Source: Yoonia sediminilitoris
Lineage (GTDB): Bacteria; Pseudomonadota; Alphaproteobacteria; Rhodobacterales; Rhodobacteraceae
Length of the DNA: 64,000 nt
Assembly: GCF_003058085.1 (NCBI RefSeq)
Contig: NZ_QBUD01000013.1
Location: 61,591-125,590 of the forward strand
Direction of reading: 5' to 3'
Below are positions 52,019-62,219 of the stretch, one piece after another (within the stretch, counting starts at the first letter, position 1; the number at the start of each line of letters is the position of its first letter). The position numbers and the translations under genes were made by a program. Below the pieces are notes generated by a model that did not search any database, had not been told where the DNA came from, and worked only from the letters and a program-made list of their open reading frames with translations.

Positions 52019-53041
52019 TTAACGTCGCGCCATCATGGCCAACCTGATGAGTGTACGCTCCATCAGAGCCGCCTGTGGCGCACGGCTTGCGGATCTGAGG
52101 GACAGGTCGACATCGGTCAAGGCCGTCAGCGCCCTTTCAAGCCGGTCACGCCCCCATTGCCCGGCCTGACGCGCGATCTTGTCCCGACGCGGCCCAAACA
52201 CCGGCGGACGCAACCGCCCGACACCGGCCGCTGGCCCGCCGGGATCACAAGCAACCACATGCAGCCGCCGAAAGTGACGCATCGCCCCGATGCACAGCGT
52301 TACCGGCGTCACCCCCTGCGCATAGAGCGACCGCAGTACAGGGCCAAGCGCATCGGCCTGCCCCTGAGACACAACATCCAGAATATCATCCACATCCACG
52401 TCAGCCGATTGCGGCGCGTTGGCCATGATATCAGCGACGGTCAGAGGCGTATCATCACCCAGCTTGTAAAGGCTGACCTTTTCGATGGTTTGGCGGAAGT
52501 CCCCCGGCTCAAGCGATCCGGCAAGCGCCATAAGTGCTTCCATCACATCTGGGCCCGGCCTGGGAATATCTGCCTGTGCAAGGGTCTGTTCGATGTCCCC
52601 CACTGTGGGGGGATCATCATAAATGCCAACGGCAACGGCATTGCGGTGCACTTCAAAGAGTTTGCGCAGCGCCGACTTCGCGGTGAGTTGACCTGCAGTG
52701 ATCACCAGTTGTGCATCGCCCGGTTGCCAGTCGATCAAGACCCCTTCGACGATCTTGGCCAGTGTGTCGGTGGCATCTTCGACAAAAGCAACACGGTGGC
52801 CGGGAAAGAATCCCTGCGCCTTGATAGCATCATTAAGCAGGGCGGGATCCTTGCGCAGATCAGCCCCGTTGATCCGCGTCAGGCGCATTTCTTCTTCGCC
52901 TTGTGGCCCCACAAGGGCGGCAATTGCCTCTTGCCGCTTTTCAGCGACGCGCATGGGATCGGCCCCAAAGATCAGCAGACCCGTGTGGGCTGGATCAGGT
53001 TTGCGGAAGTAGGCATTGGCGGCCTGCCCGTTCATCTTCAT
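52019..53041 (-). CDS. holA: DNA polymerase III delta subunit
   Basis: HolA opens the beta clamp within the clamp loader. The 340-residue protein has the N-terminal AAA-like segment with GLLIFGADPMRVAEKRQEA and the later TRINGADLRKDPALLNDAIKAQGFFPGHRVAFVEDATD (key part GFFPGHRVAFVEDATD). The C-terminal collar domain has GVTPVTLCIGAMRHFRRLHVV. It overlaps lptE by 4 nt (ATGA at 53038-53041). The leuS-lptE-holA order is characteristic of alphaproteobacteria. Confidence 0.93.
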   Translation of the reverse strand: MKMNGQAANAYFRKPDPAHTGLLIFGADPMRVAEKRQEAIAALVGPQGEEEMRLTRINGADLRKDPALLNDAIKAQGFFPGHRVAFVEDATDTLAKIVEGVLIDWQPGDAQLVITAGQLTAKSALRKLFEVHRNAVAVGIYDDPPTVGDIEQTLAQADIPRPGPDVMEALMALAGSLEPGDFRQTIEKVSLYKLGDDTPLTVADIMANAPQSADVDVDDILDVVSQGQADALGPVLRSLYAQGVTPVTLCIGAMRHFRRLHVVACDPGGPAAGVGRLRPPVFGPRRDKIARQAGQWGRDRLERALTALTDVDLSLRSASRAPQAALMERTLIRLAMMARR

Positions 53042-53526
53042 GAGGGTGCGTCCTGCAACAGAACCAACATGCGCGTGACGATCATATCAGCGAGGGTTAC
53101 AGACAGACGGGCCGCCGCATCGGTTTCGGCTGATTGCGTGGCCACCGTTGAACCGGTCCCAGAATAGCTGGTGAAGCCTTCGACCTCGCCCGTGTCGATC
53201 ACCCTGCCTGAGGCAACATCGCGCAGACGCCACGTCGCGGTGCCGATCAGGTTGTAACGCACGGTCACCCCGCTTGACCGGATCGCGGCAGGGCGGCGCG
53301 GGGCCGTCTGGCGCACCTCAAGCAGGTATTGCGGGGCCTGTGGCGCACCCAACCTGCGTTCAAGCTGTGCGCGCATCCGAAAACCTGCAACAGTGTCACT
53401 GGTATCGAAATCGAAACGGCCCCGCGCAGCACTAGCCCCGCCATGCACCGGCGCAAAGCCGCATCCGGCCAGCGCGAACAGACCCAAAAGAGCCGCGCGG
53501 CGAGGGATGATAGAGCTAGACGACAA
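53038..53526 (-). CDS. lptE: LPS-assembly lipoprotein LptE
   Basis: LptE is the outer-membrane lipoprotein that plugs LptD and helps deliver LPS to the surface. The 162-residue protein has the lipobox [12 protein letters not shown] (Cys at about residue 22). The C-terminal part has [32 protein letters not shown] strands (here [19 protein letters not shown]). It is placed by context: it overlaps leuS by 11 nt and holA by 4 nt, as in related genomes. Sequence is poorly conserved, so the call rests partly on position. Confidence 0.85.
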   Translation of the reverse strand: MSSSSIIPRRAALLGLFALAGCGFAPVHGGASAARGRFDFDTSDTVAGFRMRAQLERRLGAPQAPQYLLEVRQTAPRRPAAIRSSGVTVRYNLIGTATWRLRDVASGRVIDTGEVEGFTSYSGTGSTVATQSAETDAAARLSVTLADMIVTRMLVLLQDAPS

Positions 53527-56065
53527 TATTCACAATCCGCCCGGGGACGACGATCAGTTTCTTGGGTGCCCCGCCATTCAGCGCCGTTTGCACAACATCA
53601 AGGGCCAGCGCCATCTCCGTGACCGTCTCTTTGCTGGCATCTGCGGCGACCTGTATTTCGGCGCGCCGTTTTCCGTTGATCTGGATCGGCATTGTCACCG
53701 TGTCCTCGACCAGCATGGCGGGGTCAGCGACCGGCCAGACGGCATTGGCGATCAGCCCTTCGCCGCCAAGCATCGCCCAGATTTCCTCTGACAAATGGGG
53801 GGTCATGGGTGACATCAGTTGCGCCAACACTTTCGCTGCCTGCCGCTTGACCGTACCGCCCGCTTTGGACTTTGCCAGCACGTTGGTAAAGGCGTAAAGT
53901 TTGGCAATGGCAGCGTTAAAGCCAAAGCTTTCAACGCCCATCGTCACATCATGGATCGCCTTGTGCATTGCACGCAGCAGTGCATCGTCATCCGCGCCTG
54001 CGCCTTCCTCCATTGCAGCAATGTCGCCTGCAACGCGATAGACACGGCTCAGGTGCTTGTGGGTGGCCTCTGCCCCAGAGGCGGTCCATTCCACGTCGCG
54101 TTCCGGCGGGCTGTCGGACAGCACGAACCAACGCGCAGTATCGGCCCCGAATTTCTGTAGAATATCATCAGGGTCGACGACGTTTTTCTTGGATTTGGAC
54201 ATCTTGGCCGAAAGGATCACCTGCACCTCTTCACCGCTGGCACCCAAGCGCGCGCCACTTTCCGTCCATTCGATATCTGTGGGCAGGTGATACACGGGAC
54301 GGTCCTGCGCGTCGCGGGTCACATAAATCTCATGCGTGACCATACCTTGCGTGAACAGCGCATTGAAAGGCTCTGACGTGCCCTGCGGCAAGTGCCCGGT
54401 CATGTTCATCGCACGTGCAAAGAAGCGGCTGTAAAGCAGGTGCAAAATCGCATGTTCGATTCCGCCGATATATTGGTCAACATTCATCCAATAGGCGGCC
54501 TCATCTATATCCGTTGGTGTCTTGGCGTGAGGGGCCGTGAAGCGGGCAAAATACCACGATGAATCCACGAATGTATCCATCGTGTCGGTTTCACGCTGGG
54601 CAGGCTTGCCACAGGACGGGCAGGTACAATCGCGCCACGTGGGGTGGCGGTCCAGCGGGTTGCCGGGGATGTCGAATGTCACATCATAGGGCAACTCGAT
54701 CGGCAGGTTTTCCTTTTTCTCGGGCACCGCACCGCAATCGGCACAATGCACGATGGGGATCGGACAGCCCCAGTAGCGCTGGCGGCTCAGGCCCCAGTCG
54801 CGCAGGCGAAATTTGGTCTGGCCCTGCCCCAGATCATGCGCCTCGAAATAATCGATGGTCGCATCAATCCCTTCTTGGCTGGTCGCCTCTGTCAGCCCTG
54901 CGAAGTGATCAATATAACATACCTTTTCAGACTTATTCGGCACCAAAGCAATATCTGCAACATCAACGGGCGCATTAGGCATGTGGAATGCGTTGCGGAC
55001 AGGCAGGCCATATTTGCGGGCGAAATCAAGGTCGCGCTGGTCATGGGCCGGGCAACCAAAGACCGCCCCAGTGCCGTAGTCCATCAGGACAAAGTTACCG
55101 ACCCAGACGGGCAGTTCCTGATCCGGGTAGATCGGGTGGCGCACTGTTATGCCTGTGTCGATCCCTTTCTTTTCGGCCTTTTCCATCGCGGCCTCTGTCG
55201 TGTCCATCTTGCGGGTTTCCGCGATGAAAGTGGCAAGCGCGGGGTTGTCATCGGCCAAGGCACGAGACAGGGGGTGCTCGGCCGAGATAGCAACAAAGCT
55301 CGCGCCGCGCATCGTGTCGGGGCGGGTGGAATAGCAGACAATCGGATCGCCGCCGTCAGTCGGGTGAAACGGAATTTCGATGCCACGGGATTTGCCAATC
55401 CAGTTGGCCTGCATCAGCTTGACCTTGGCAGGCCAGTTGTCGAGCGTGTCGATGGCATCCAGTAGTTCTTCGGAATAGTCGCTGATCTTGAAGAACCATT
55501 GCACCAGCTCACGCCGCTCGACCTCGGCACCAGAGCGCCAGCCCTTGCCGTCGATAACCTGTTCGTTCGCCAGAACAGTCATGTCAACCGGGTCCCAGTT
55601 CACGACCGCTTTCTTGCGATAAATCAGCCCCTTGGCCAGAAAGTCGATGAACAACGCCTGCTGCTGGCCATAATATTCGGGATCGCAGGTCGCAAACTCG
55701 CGGGACCAGTCGATTGACAGGCCCAGCGGGTGCATCTGCGCCTTCATGTCGGCGATGTTGCCGTAGGTGTAGTCCTTGGGGTGGATGCCCGTGGCCATTG
55801 CGGCATTTTCGGCGGGCATGCCAAACGCATCCCAGCCCATCGGATGCAGAACGGCATGGCCGGTGGACAGTTTGTAGCGCGCAATCACGTCGCCCATCGT
55901 GTAGTTGCGCACGTGACCCATGTGCAATTTGCCCGAGGGATAGGGGAACATCTCAAGCACGTAATATTTGGGCTTGTCGTCACTGCGTTCAGCTTTGAAG
56001 GTCGCAGCATCGGCCCAGCTGGCCTGCCACTTGGACTCAATCTCTGCGGGGGTATAGGTGTTCAT
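53516..56065 (-). CDS. leuS: Leucyl-tRNA synthetase
   Basis: Class I synthetase charging tRNA-Leu. The 849-residue protein has the HIGH-type motif in [20 protein letters not shown] near residue 42 and the KMSKS loop in [17 protein letters not shown] near residue 617. The editing (CP1) domain contains [15 protein letters not shown] near residue 245. Zn-type cysteines appear in [18 protein letters not shown] (key part CTCPSC). The ATG at 56063-56065 gives the normal start [14 protein letters not shown]. Followed by lptE and holA in one transcript. Confidence 0.97.
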   Translation of the reverse strand: MNTYTPAEIESKWQASWADAATFKAERSDDKPKYYVLEMFPYPSGKLHMGHVRNYTMGDVIARYKLSTGHAVLHPMGWDAFGMPAENAAMATGIHPKDYTYGNIADMKAQMHPLGLSIDWSREFATCDPEYYGQQQALFIDFLAKGLIYRKKAVVNWDPVDMTVLANEQVIDGKGWRSGAEVERRELVQWFFKISDYSEELLDAIDTLDNWPAKVKLMQANWIGKSRGIEIPFHPTDGGDPIVCYSTRPDTMRGASFVAISAEHPLSRALADDNPALATFIAETRKMDTTEAAMEKAEKKGIDTGITVRHPIYPDQELPVWVGNFVLMDYGTGAVFGCPAHDQRDLDFARKYGLPVRNAFHMPNAPVDVADIALVPNKSEKVCYIDHFAGLTEATSQEGIDATIDYFEAHDLGQGQTKFRLRDWGLSRQRYWGCPIPIVHCADCGAVPEKKENLPIELPYDVTFDIPGNPLDRHPTWRDCTCPSCGKPAQRETDTMDTFVDSSWYFARFTAPHAKTPTDIDEAAYWMNVDQYIGGIEHAILHLLYSRFFARAMNMTGHLPQGTSEPFNALFTQGMVTHEIYVTRDAQDRPVYHLPTDIEWTESGARLGASGEEVQVILSAKMSKSKKNVVDPDDILQKFGADTARWFVLSDSPPERDVEWTASGAEATHKHLSRVYRVAGDIAAMEEGAGADDDALLRAMHKAIHDVTMGVESFGFNAAIAKLYAFTNVLAKSKAGGTVKRQAAKVLAQLMSPMTPHLSEEIWAMLGGEGLIANAVWPVADPAMLVEDTVTMPIQINGKRRAEIQVAADASKETVTEMALALDVVQTALNGGAPKKLIVVPGRIVNIVV

Positions 56066-56141
56066 CGGGTCGGTCTTTCCAAATAGCAAAACGCCGGGCA
56101 GTTGGCCCGGCGGTATTCATAATCGGGCAAGCGGCCAATGG

Positions 56142-56534
56142 CTATAGGGCGCCATCGGCAATACGCAATTGGCGGGCACGCGATAGAATCGCATCTTCCA
56201 CGGCTTGCTGGGTTTCGACCGCAACCGGGCCATTGCGGGTTTGCAGAGCAACATTCAGGGACCGTGCATCAAGCGCAGGGTCAGATACCTGAATATTGGC
56301 GCGGTAAGCCGTGCTGCCACCGGGGGGCGTGCCATATCCTGTGGCGATCACACCAGTAAAAGGGTCAGCCGTTTCGACGGGCAGGAAGCTTAGCACATCC
56401 AACGACGCCGCCCACAGGTAGCGGTTCACTGCCACATTTTCAGCGCCGCGCGGGGTTGGGGCCGGGCCACCACATGCCGCCAAGGCAGCAACAACAAGCG
56501 CCACCAGACCGAAACGGATTGTTCTCAAGGTCAT
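56142..56534 (-). CDS. DUF3576 lipoprotein
   Basis: A 130-residue lipoprotein (VVAALAACG, Cys at about residue 21). It has ENVAVNRYLWAASLDVLSFLP, then DPFTGVIATGYGTPPGGSTAYRANIQVSDPALDARSLNVAL (key part GVIATGYGTPPGGS) as in the DUF3576 family. GGTGGAG precedes the chosen ATG. The gene lies 76 nt upstream of leuS on the same strand, its usual place in this group. Function unknown; a link to envelope maintenance is inferred only. Confidence 0.87.
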   Translation of the reverse strand: MTLRTIRFGLVALVVAALAACGGPAPTPRGAENVAVNRYLWAASLDVLSFLPVETADPFTGVIATGYGTPPGGSTAYRANIQVSDPALDARSLNVALQTRNGPVAVETQQAVEDAILSRARQLRIADGAL

Positions 56535-56633
56535 TGTTACTCCACCTTTCCCGTCAGCCGGGGTTTTCAAAGGTTTAGCGAAGGGGGCGATTGGTCACAA
56601 GTGGTTATGGCCGCTGCCCCAGGAAACCACCCG

Positions 56634-56666
56634 CAAAAAGAAAGAGCGGCCCCGAAGGACCGCTCT
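56634..56666 (-). terminator. Intrinsic terminator of the porin gene
   Basis: A 10-bp stem (56643-56652 with 56657-56666) lies 26 nt after the porin stop codon. One pair is a C-A mismatch in the forward strand but a G-U wobble in leftward RNA, which fixes the strand. It is followed by TTCTTTTTG. Confidence 0.85.
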
Positions 56667-56691
56667 GACTTAAGTCGGATGACTGTTTGGC

Positions 56692-57804
56692 TTAGAACGC
56701 GAAGTTCAGCTCAACAGTTGTACCTTCCTGGTACTCACCAGCGCCGATTTCGTCGTCAGCGTTGTCTTCACCTTCAGCATAGGAAACCAGTACAGATGCA
56801 CCGCCGCCCAGGTCGAATGTACCAGCGACATAGAATTCGTCAGCATAGTCTGCGCCGCTTTCCAGGTCGTTGACTTCATAGCCAGCGAAAGCTGTGATGC
56901 CGTTGCCAACGTCGTAAGACACATCCAGAGCTGTGATTGTGGTGCCCTGATCGTCCTGGAAGTCTACAGCCGCGGCGATTGGACCGTCTGCGTAAGCAAC
57001 GTTCACACCGTAGTTAGGATCTTCGTCAGGCAAGTCTGTGCCAGCTTCGTCAACGTAGTAAGCAGTCGCAGTTACTGGGCCGAATGGATATGCAACTTTC
57101 ACACCTGTTGACTGAGAGTCAGCAGTTGTGTTGTCAGCGTAAGCAACAGTCAGAGTTGCGCCAGCGAAAGAACCGGTTGCAGAAACGCCAAGGATTTCGT
57201 CGCCGCTGAAGTCGCCGTCAGAGTCAGCAAAGTCTGTTTCTTCCTGGTAAGCGACGGTCAAAGACACAACGCCGAAGTCAGCTGCTGCACCGAAAGACAG
57301 CTGCTCTTCTGAGTCAGTTTCTTCGTCGATGATGTAGGATACAGAAGCCTGATAGGCACCGAAGTCTACGTCGCCGCGGATAACAGCAGAGTCAGAACCT
57401 GTGGATACGCCGTCAGATTCCATGTCGCCTGCGGAAACCCAGTACTGCTCAGCAGCACGGCCAGTGTCGCCGTAGTACAGGCCAGCCATGTCGGATGTCA
57501 AAGACAGAACGAAATCAGAAGATTCCAAGATGTTGCCGCCATCGTCGTTGATACCGTCGTTGTCGCCAGCGACTTCGATTTCAAAGTAAGCACCTGCAGT
57601 CAGACCGTTGTCCAGCGCAGCTGTTGCGGTCGTTGTCAGGTTGCCTTCCCAGTAGAAGCCAAGCTCGTTGTCGTCAAATGCGTTTTCTGTGTCGTTGTAA
57701 CCCAGAGTAGCGGACAGTGAGTGAGCAACAGAAGTGTGCCCGTCAGCAGCTGCGGCGCCAGCAAAGGCAACAATCGCAGTTGTTGTAAGAAGGATGCTTT
57801 TCAT
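56692..57804 (-). CDS. Outer-membrane porin
   Basis: A 370-residue general porin of the Rhodobacter type: signal peptide MKSILLTTTAIVAFAGAAAA, then an acidic, Asp/Glu-rich set of beta strands such as FYWEGNLTTTATAALDNGLT and SFVLSL-type repeats. It ends with the porin-type C-terminal Phe (VELNFAF), recognised by the BAM machinery. Codon use is strongly biased, as expected for a highly expressed protein. It has its own terminator and a 226-nt upstream region with an AT-rich section, so it is transcribed alone. Confidence 0.92.
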   Translation of the reverse strand: MKSILLTTTAIVAFAGAAAADGHTSVAHSLSATLGYNDTENAFDDNELGFYWEGNLTTTATAALDNGLTAGAYFEIEVAGDNDGINDDGGNILESSDFVLSLTSDMAGLYYGDTGRAAEQYWVSAGDMESDGVSTGSDSAVIRGDVDFGAYQASVSYIIDEETDSEEQLSFGAAADFGVVSLTVAYQEETDFADSDGDFSGDEILGVSATGSFAGATLTVAYADNTTADSQSTGVKVAYPFGPVTATAYYVDEAGTDLPDEDPNYGVNVAYADGPIAAAVDFQDDQGTTITALDVSYDVGNGITAFAGYEVNDLESGADYADEFYVAGTFDLGGGASVLVSYAEGEDNADDEIGAGEYQEGTTVELNFAF

Positions 57805-58030
57805 GGATATTTTCCCTCGTGTTATGCATTCCCAAGAATGCCAGATGTTCTAGCATTGACGACTAACTGCGCCTTACGGCTTGCACACTCAAGTAAATTG
57901 GCGGTCTTTTCGTCCAGACAAATTAAAATGATGCATCAAGGTCACACAGTGTTTTCTGCCATGACAAGCAGGCGGAATCCGCATATTTGTTGTCCCATAA
58001 CGGGCACTTACACACTATCCGGAGCGTTTC

Positions 58031-58684
58031 ATGCCACTTTCAGATATTAAAGCACGGCTTGCAAAGGCCTGTGAAGGCGCCGGCCGACAGGTATCAGATG
58101 TCGAGTTGATTGCTGTTTCCAAGGTCCAGCCCAACGAACGTGTGCGTGCGATTCTGGATCAGGGCCACCGGAGTTTTGGGGAAAACAAAGTTCAGGAGGC
58201 CGCCAGCAAGTGGCCGATGTTTCGAGAATCCTATGACGGGATCAAACTGCATCTGATCGGGCCGCTCCAGACGAACAAGGCGCGGCAGGCCATGGAACTG
58301 GCCGATGCGATACACACGCTCGACCGCCCCAAACTTGCCAAGACCATCGCCCGGCTAGCACAAGATATGGGGGCATGCCCGGATTTGTTCGTTCAGGTCA
58401 ATACTGGCGAGGAACCGCAGAAAGCGGGCGTTGTACCCGCCGAGGCAGATGCGTTCATTGCCGAAGCACGCGCCCTTGACCTGCCGATCAAGGGTTTGAT
58501 GTGCATCCCCCCGGTGGAGGACGTGCCAAGTCTGCATTTCGCCCTGCTCGCCAAGATCGCGGAACGGAACGACCTTGCAGGCCTATCCATGGGAATGAGT
58601 GCGGATTTTGAAACCGCCATTGCACTGGGCGCGACACATGTCCGGGTCGGCTCGGCGATTTTCGGGGAACGTGTGCCCGGGTGA
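58031..58684 (+). CDS. yggS: YggS-family pyridoxal-phosphate-binding protein
   Basis: A 217-residue TIM-barrel protein of the YggS/PLPBP family, which controls PLP homeostasis. The PLP lysine lies in ELIAVSKVQPNERV near residue 34. FGENKVQEAASKWP follows near residue 54, then LHLIGPLQTNKARQAMELADAIHTLDRPKLA (key part LIGPLQTNKAR). The C-terminal phosphate-binding segment is LSMGMSADFETAIALGATHVRVGSAIFG (key part MGMSADFETAI). Overlaps the next gene by 4 nt (GTGA at 58681-58684). Confidence 0.95.
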   Translation: MPLSDIKARLAKACEGAGRQVSDVELIAVSKVQPNERVRAILDQGHRSFGENKVQEAASKWPMFRESYDGIKLHLIGPLQTNKARQAMELADAIHTLDRPKLAKTIARLAQDMGACPDLFVQVNTGEEPQKAGVVPAEADAFIAEARALDLPIKGLMCIPPVEDVPSLHFALLAKIAERNDLAGLSMGMSADFETAIALGATHVRVGSAIFGERVPG

Positions 58685-59328
58685 GCAGTGACTATAACCC
58701 ACCTTCTGATCCTTTGGTTTTTTTGCACGACGATCACGAGGTCGTTCTTGTCGACAAGCCAAGCGGGCTGTTGTCGGTACCGGGCAAGGGCCCTGCACTT
58801 GGCGATTGCCTGATCACGCGGGTTCAGGCGGTTTTTCCCACGGCTTTGCTGGTGCATCGGTTAGATCGGGATACGTCCGGCGTGATGATTTTTGCGCTGA
58901 CGCCACACGCCCAGCGCCACCTTGGTCTGCAATTCGAAAAACGCCAGACCAGAAAAACCTATATGGCCCGCGTCTGGGGCGAGATGGCTGAAAGATCGGG
59001 CACGGTCGACCTGCCCCTGATTGTGGACTGGCCCAACCGCCCCAAACAGATGGTCGATCACGAAAATGGCAAACAGGCGATCACCGATTGGAAAGTCATC
59101 CGCGCGAAAAATGGTGAAAGCCGTGTGCGTCTGATGCCCAAGACCGGCAGATCGCACCAGTTGCGCGTGCATATGCTCGCGCTTGGACATCCGATTTTGG
59201 GTGATCCGTTCTATTCACATGGTCAGGCGCGGGACTATCCGCGCCTGATGTTGCATTCCGAAACACTGCAATTCCGCCACCCGGACGGCGGGCAAGGGAT
59301 GCGCATCACCGCCAAGGCACCGTTCTAG
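58681..59328 (+). CDS. RluA-family rRNA/tRNA pseudouridine synthase
   Basis: A 215-residue pseudouridine synthase. The catalytic Asp lies in HRLDRDTSGVMIFAL near residue 58, and the DKPSGLLSVPGKG motif near residue 25. KTGRSHQLRVHMLALGHPILGDPFY near residue 155 (key part RSHQLRVHM) is the family's second signature. It lacks an S4 domain, so it is a short RluA type such as RluA-like enzymes. It starts with GTG inside the stop of yggS, so the two are coupled. The target uridine is unknown. Confidence 0.9.
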   Translation: MSSDYNPPSDPLVFLHDDHEVVLVDKPSGLLSVPGKGPALGDCLITRVQAVFPTALLVHRLDRDTSGVMIFALTPHAQRHLGLQFEKRQTRKTYMARVWGEMAERSGTVDLPLIVDWPNRPKQMVDHENGKQAITDWKVIRAKNGESRVRLMPKTGRSHQLRVHMLALGHPILGDPFYSHGQARDYPRLMLHSETLQFRHPDGGQGMRITAKAPF

Positions 59329-59338
59329 GCGCAGAACC

Positions 59339-59932
59339 CTAGCCCAGAAAGTCCGCGATCGCGGCAATTTCGCTCTGTGCAATTTCATGTCCACCGGCAT
59401 GCCAATGAAGCGACACCTCTGCCCCCTGTTGATCCAGATAGTCCGCCAGTTGCTGCGTTTCTACCGCCGGACAAATCGGGTCCTGTCGGCCTGCGGTAAG
59501 CAGGACACGCCGGCCCGCAAGCCCCGGCTGCGGGGCCGGGGCCCATGGGATAAGCGGATGCATCAATACCAGATCATCCACCAAATCAGGCTGCGCCAAA
59601 GCAACCGATATCAGTATATTCGCACCGTTAGAGTAACCAAGCCCGATGGTGCGCGACGGTTTGGCCACTGCTTTCTCTGCCGCAATGAATGTCGCCATCG
59701 CGTCGGTCCGGGCGGCAAGATCGTCCATGTCGTAGACGCCTTCCGCTGCGCGCGCAAAGTAGCGCAACGCGCCATATTCAGACACATCCCCGCGCGGCGA
59801 GGTGATCCACGCCTTTGGCCTCAACTGATGGGCCAGTCCGTGAAACTGTTCTTCATTCCCGCCGGTGCCATGAAATGTCAGGAACAGCGGCTGGCCCGCT
59901 GCCCCCTTCGTCCGTTTTGCAAAATAGGTCAT
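59339..59932 (-). CDS. Carboxylesterase-type alpha/beta hydrolase (MhqD-like)
   Basis: A 197-residue serine hydrolase. The oxyanion segment is FLTFHGTGGNEEQFHGLAHQL, the nucleophile lies in GLGYSNGANILISVALAQ (GxSxG form), and the acid and His are near LLTAGRQDPICPAVETQ and HAGGHEIAQ. It lies 1 nt after the dioxygenase-like gene. In Bacillus, MhqD and MhqO are induced together by quinones; the same neighbour pair here suggests a similar quinone or catechol stress role. Confidence 0.83.
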   Translation of the reverse strand: MTYFAKRTKGAAGQPLFLTFHGTGGNEEQFHGLAHQLRPKAWITSPRGDVSEYGALRYFARAAEGVYDMDDLAARTDAMATFIAAEKAVAKPSRTIGLGYSNGANILISVALAQPDLVDDLVLMHPLIPWAPAPQPGLAGRRVLLTAGRQDPICPAVETQQLADYLDQQGAEVSLHWHAGGHEIAQSEIAAIADFLG

Positions 59933-59933
59933 C

Positions 59934-60863
59934 CTAATCTTCCAACGGGGCCAAATAGCCCTCCAACTTTGCGCGCAGATGCTCGTGCTGGCTCGGCAAC
60001 TTCAAGGCTTCACCAAGATGGGCTGTGTCTTCGTCGCGATCGAAGCCGGGTTCATTTGTGGCCACTTCGAACAGGACCCCGCCGGGTGTCCGAAAATAGA
60101 TCGCATAAAAGTAGTCACGATCAATCACCGGCGTGACCTGATACCCCGTGTCCAGCAAAGCTTCGCGAACCTCCAACTGCCGGGCGCGATTTTCAACGGC
60201 AAATGCAATGTGATGTACTGATCCAGCCCCCTGCGTTGCGAATGGTGCATCTGGCAGTTCTTCGAGGTCAATCGTATTTGCATCGTTGCCGCCGGGCACA
60301 ATGAACCGGGTGACATTGCCATCTGTATCCTGCCTTTCGTATCCCATGAACTGCAACAACTCGGCGCTGGCACCCGCATTTTTCAGGCGCATGTCAGTCG
60401 AATGGAATCCACGGATTCCCATCTCTTCGCTGACACCTGCCCCTGTCCAGGGTGTGCGGTTGTCATCGCTTTCCACTAAAGCAAAGCCGTCGCCATCCGG
60501 TCCGTCAAACAGGACACGGGTTTCACCGAATTTGTTGCTGGTGGATATGTTGGCGACCTCGAATGTGCTCAGCCGATCCACCCACATGCGCGCCGCGCCC
60601 GTAGGGATACTAAAAACTGTGCGCCCGACCTCACCAACACCCTGTCTGCCGCGGGCCGCGTGCGGAAAGGGGAAATAGGTCATGACGGTGCCCGGAGTGC
60701 CGGTTTCGTCACCATAATAGAGGTGATAGACATCCGGCGCGTCAAAGTTGACTGTCTTTTTAACCCGGCGCAAGCCAAGGACATTCGTAAAAAACGCATT
60801 GTTCATGCGGGCGTCACTGGCCAATGACGTGACGTGATGAAGGCCTTTGATCTGGGTGAGCAT
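59934..60863 (-). CDS. Ring-cleaving dioxygenase-like protein (MhqO-like)
   Basis: A 309-residue protein with two VOC (glyoxalase-type) domains. It starts LTQIKGLHHVTSLASDARMNN; the iron ligands are the His of LHHVT, His in AGSVHHIAFAVEN and Glu in GVLFEVATNEPGF. VDRLSTFEV and EELPDAPFATQG help the alignment to MhqO-like extradiol enzymes. AGAAG precedes the ATG at 60861-60863. It may open aromatic rings of quinone-type compounds. Upstream, 160 nt, and divergently, lies a dead peroxiredoxin gene. Confidence 0.88.
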   Translation of the reverse strand: MLTQIKGLHHVTSLASDARMNNAFFTNVLGLRRVKKTVNFDAPDVYHLYYGDETGTPGTVMTYFPFPHAARGRQGVGEVGRTVFSIPTGAARMWVDRLSTFEVANISTSNKFGETRVLFDGPDGDGFALVESDDNRTPWTGAGVSEEMGIRGFHSTDMRLKNAGASAELLQFMGYERQDTDGNVTRFIVPGGNDANTIDLEELPDAPFATQGAGSVHHIAFAVENRARQLEVREALLDTGYQVTPVIDRDYFYAIYFRTPGGVLFEVATNEPGFDRDEDTAHLGEALKLPSQHEHLRAKLEGYLAPLED

Positions 60864-61024
60864 TTTCTTCTCCAAAAGTTCTTTGACATCCAGATAACAC
60901 GCATCCTCTCGCACAAAAGGCGCATTTAAGCACTGCCTTCGTGCGATGGCGCACACGAAATATCCTCTGGCCGTCTGTCACCCGCCATCTATACGGCACG
61001 CAGAGTAACCTTGAGGAGAGTGAC

Positions 61025-61130
61025 ATGTCTTTAGGTATTAAAAATGTATTCCCAAATCTAACTGTGGAAACCGACCAAGGCAGCTTTGCCTTGCACGATT
61101 AGACTGGTGACAGTTGGGCGGTTTCAAGAC
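61025..61130 (+). pseudogene. 1-Cys-type peroxiredoxin, truncated at the N-terminus
   Basis: An ATG with a good site (GAGGAGAG) starts MSLGIKNVFPNLTVETDQGSFALHD and then meets TAG at 61100-61102, where related peroxiredoxins have a Trp. The next codons still read TGDSWAV, the usual continuation, before similarity is lost. The redox-active cysteine region and the rest of the gene are gone. So this is a promoter and N-terminal stub left from a peroxiredoxin gene. Its promoter may still share the 161-nt region with the divergent MhqO-like gene. Confidence 0.75.
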
Positions 61131-61263
61131 AGTCCTGCCATATTGGCGCACAACGAAACTGAAGAACTGAAGCTCTTTGCACAGATCAATAAATCATGTG
61201 CTCGGCGCGGGGCGCGACCACGCCATTTTGCGCCCTGCCAACAATCCAGCGGGGCGCGATTTG

Positions 61264-61920
61264 TCAATATTGATAAGAGACCGCAAAGCCTATGTAGGGG
61301 AACAGGGTGAGATCACGCGCGTCATCAAGCGCATCTTGATACTCAGGATCATCATTGATGAGTGACTGGTCAATGGCCCCGCCAGCCGTCGCTTCAAGAT
61401 CAACGCCGCCGGTGAAAATCACACCCACCTCTGAATTAAAGCTCCAGCCATCGCCGAACCTCAGATCATAGCCCGTGGTGATCATCGGGGCGACAGTATT
61501 TTCGAATTTCGCCGTGGTTCGCACAGACCCACTCACTTGATCGACGCCGTTAATTTCGATCGGCGCGTCAGCACTGGCCTCTGCCAGCGCATCTATTTCA
61601 GTGTTTGAAAAGAACAAGCCGCCCGAGACTCGCCATCCATTCGCCATCGGGTAAAAATCACCCAATACGGCAAGGCCACCAAGTGTCGCTTCTCCATCGT
61701 AGGTCCCCGTGTCCCCTTCGGTGCCGCTTTCCTCGACAGAGAACCCGCCCATCAGCGCGCCCCGCACTCGGAAATTCGGGTCGATTGCGTAGGCGACTTC
61801 GACATTGGCACCAAGCGTGGACAGCCCGAGAGCAACCGAAACGTCACCCTGTTCTTGCGCAGAGGGCAGGGTGCCCGCAGAAATAAAAATGGCAAGTGTT
61901 GCCGCGAATAGCCTCATCAT
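61264..61920 (-). CDS. Outer-membrane beta-barrel protein
   Basis: A 218-residue protein with a signal peptide (RLFAATLAIFISAGTLPSAQ). Strand-like alternating sequence follows (VSVALGLSTLGANVEVAYAI, FRVRGALMGGF, WRVSGGLFF) and it ends with a terminal aromatic residue (FAVSYQY), as expected of a small eight-strand barrel. I cannot name the family. AGGAG lies 6-10 nt before the ATG. The DNA between it and fliP is about 300 nt with no visible gene. Confidence 0.75.
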   Translation of the reverse strand: MMRLFAATLAIFISAGTLPSAQEQGDVSVALGLSTLGANVEVAYAIDPNFRVRGALMGGFSVEESGTEGDTGTYDGEATLGGLAVLGDFYPMANGWRVSGGLFFSNTEIDALAEASADAPIEINGVDQVSGSVRTTAKFENTVAPMITTGYDLRFGDGWSFNSEVGVIFTGGVDLEATAGGAIDQSLINDDPEYQDALDDARDLTLFPYIGFAVSYQY

Positions 61921-62219
61921 GTGTGCTCCTGTAATGTTACAGGAGTGAGTATAGGCAGCGCATCATTATGAATGGTTAAGGGCGGCAGGATTAGAGCCGA
62001 ATTGCGCCTTTGCCACGCTGATTTCACACTGTGGAAAGCGCTCTTGGTCCCCAAGTGTACTAACTTTGCTTAGAAAGCGCCGGCTTTTGGGACTTCATTG
62101 CATATCAGGTGTCGGGCCACCGACGATACAACAGTTGCACGTCGTACGCACATAAAACACAATATAGGGATGGGTTGCATTTATTTGGGGAACAGTGTGC
62201 AAGCGACCGCGCCAGCCGG
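61921..62219. other. Intergenic stretch without recognised features
   Basis: About 300 nt between the barrel-protein gene and fliP. I see no coding frame with a start site and protein-like composition, and no clear terminator. The fliP transcript ends into it from the right. It may be another site of gene loss next to the flagellar block. Confidence 0.5.
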
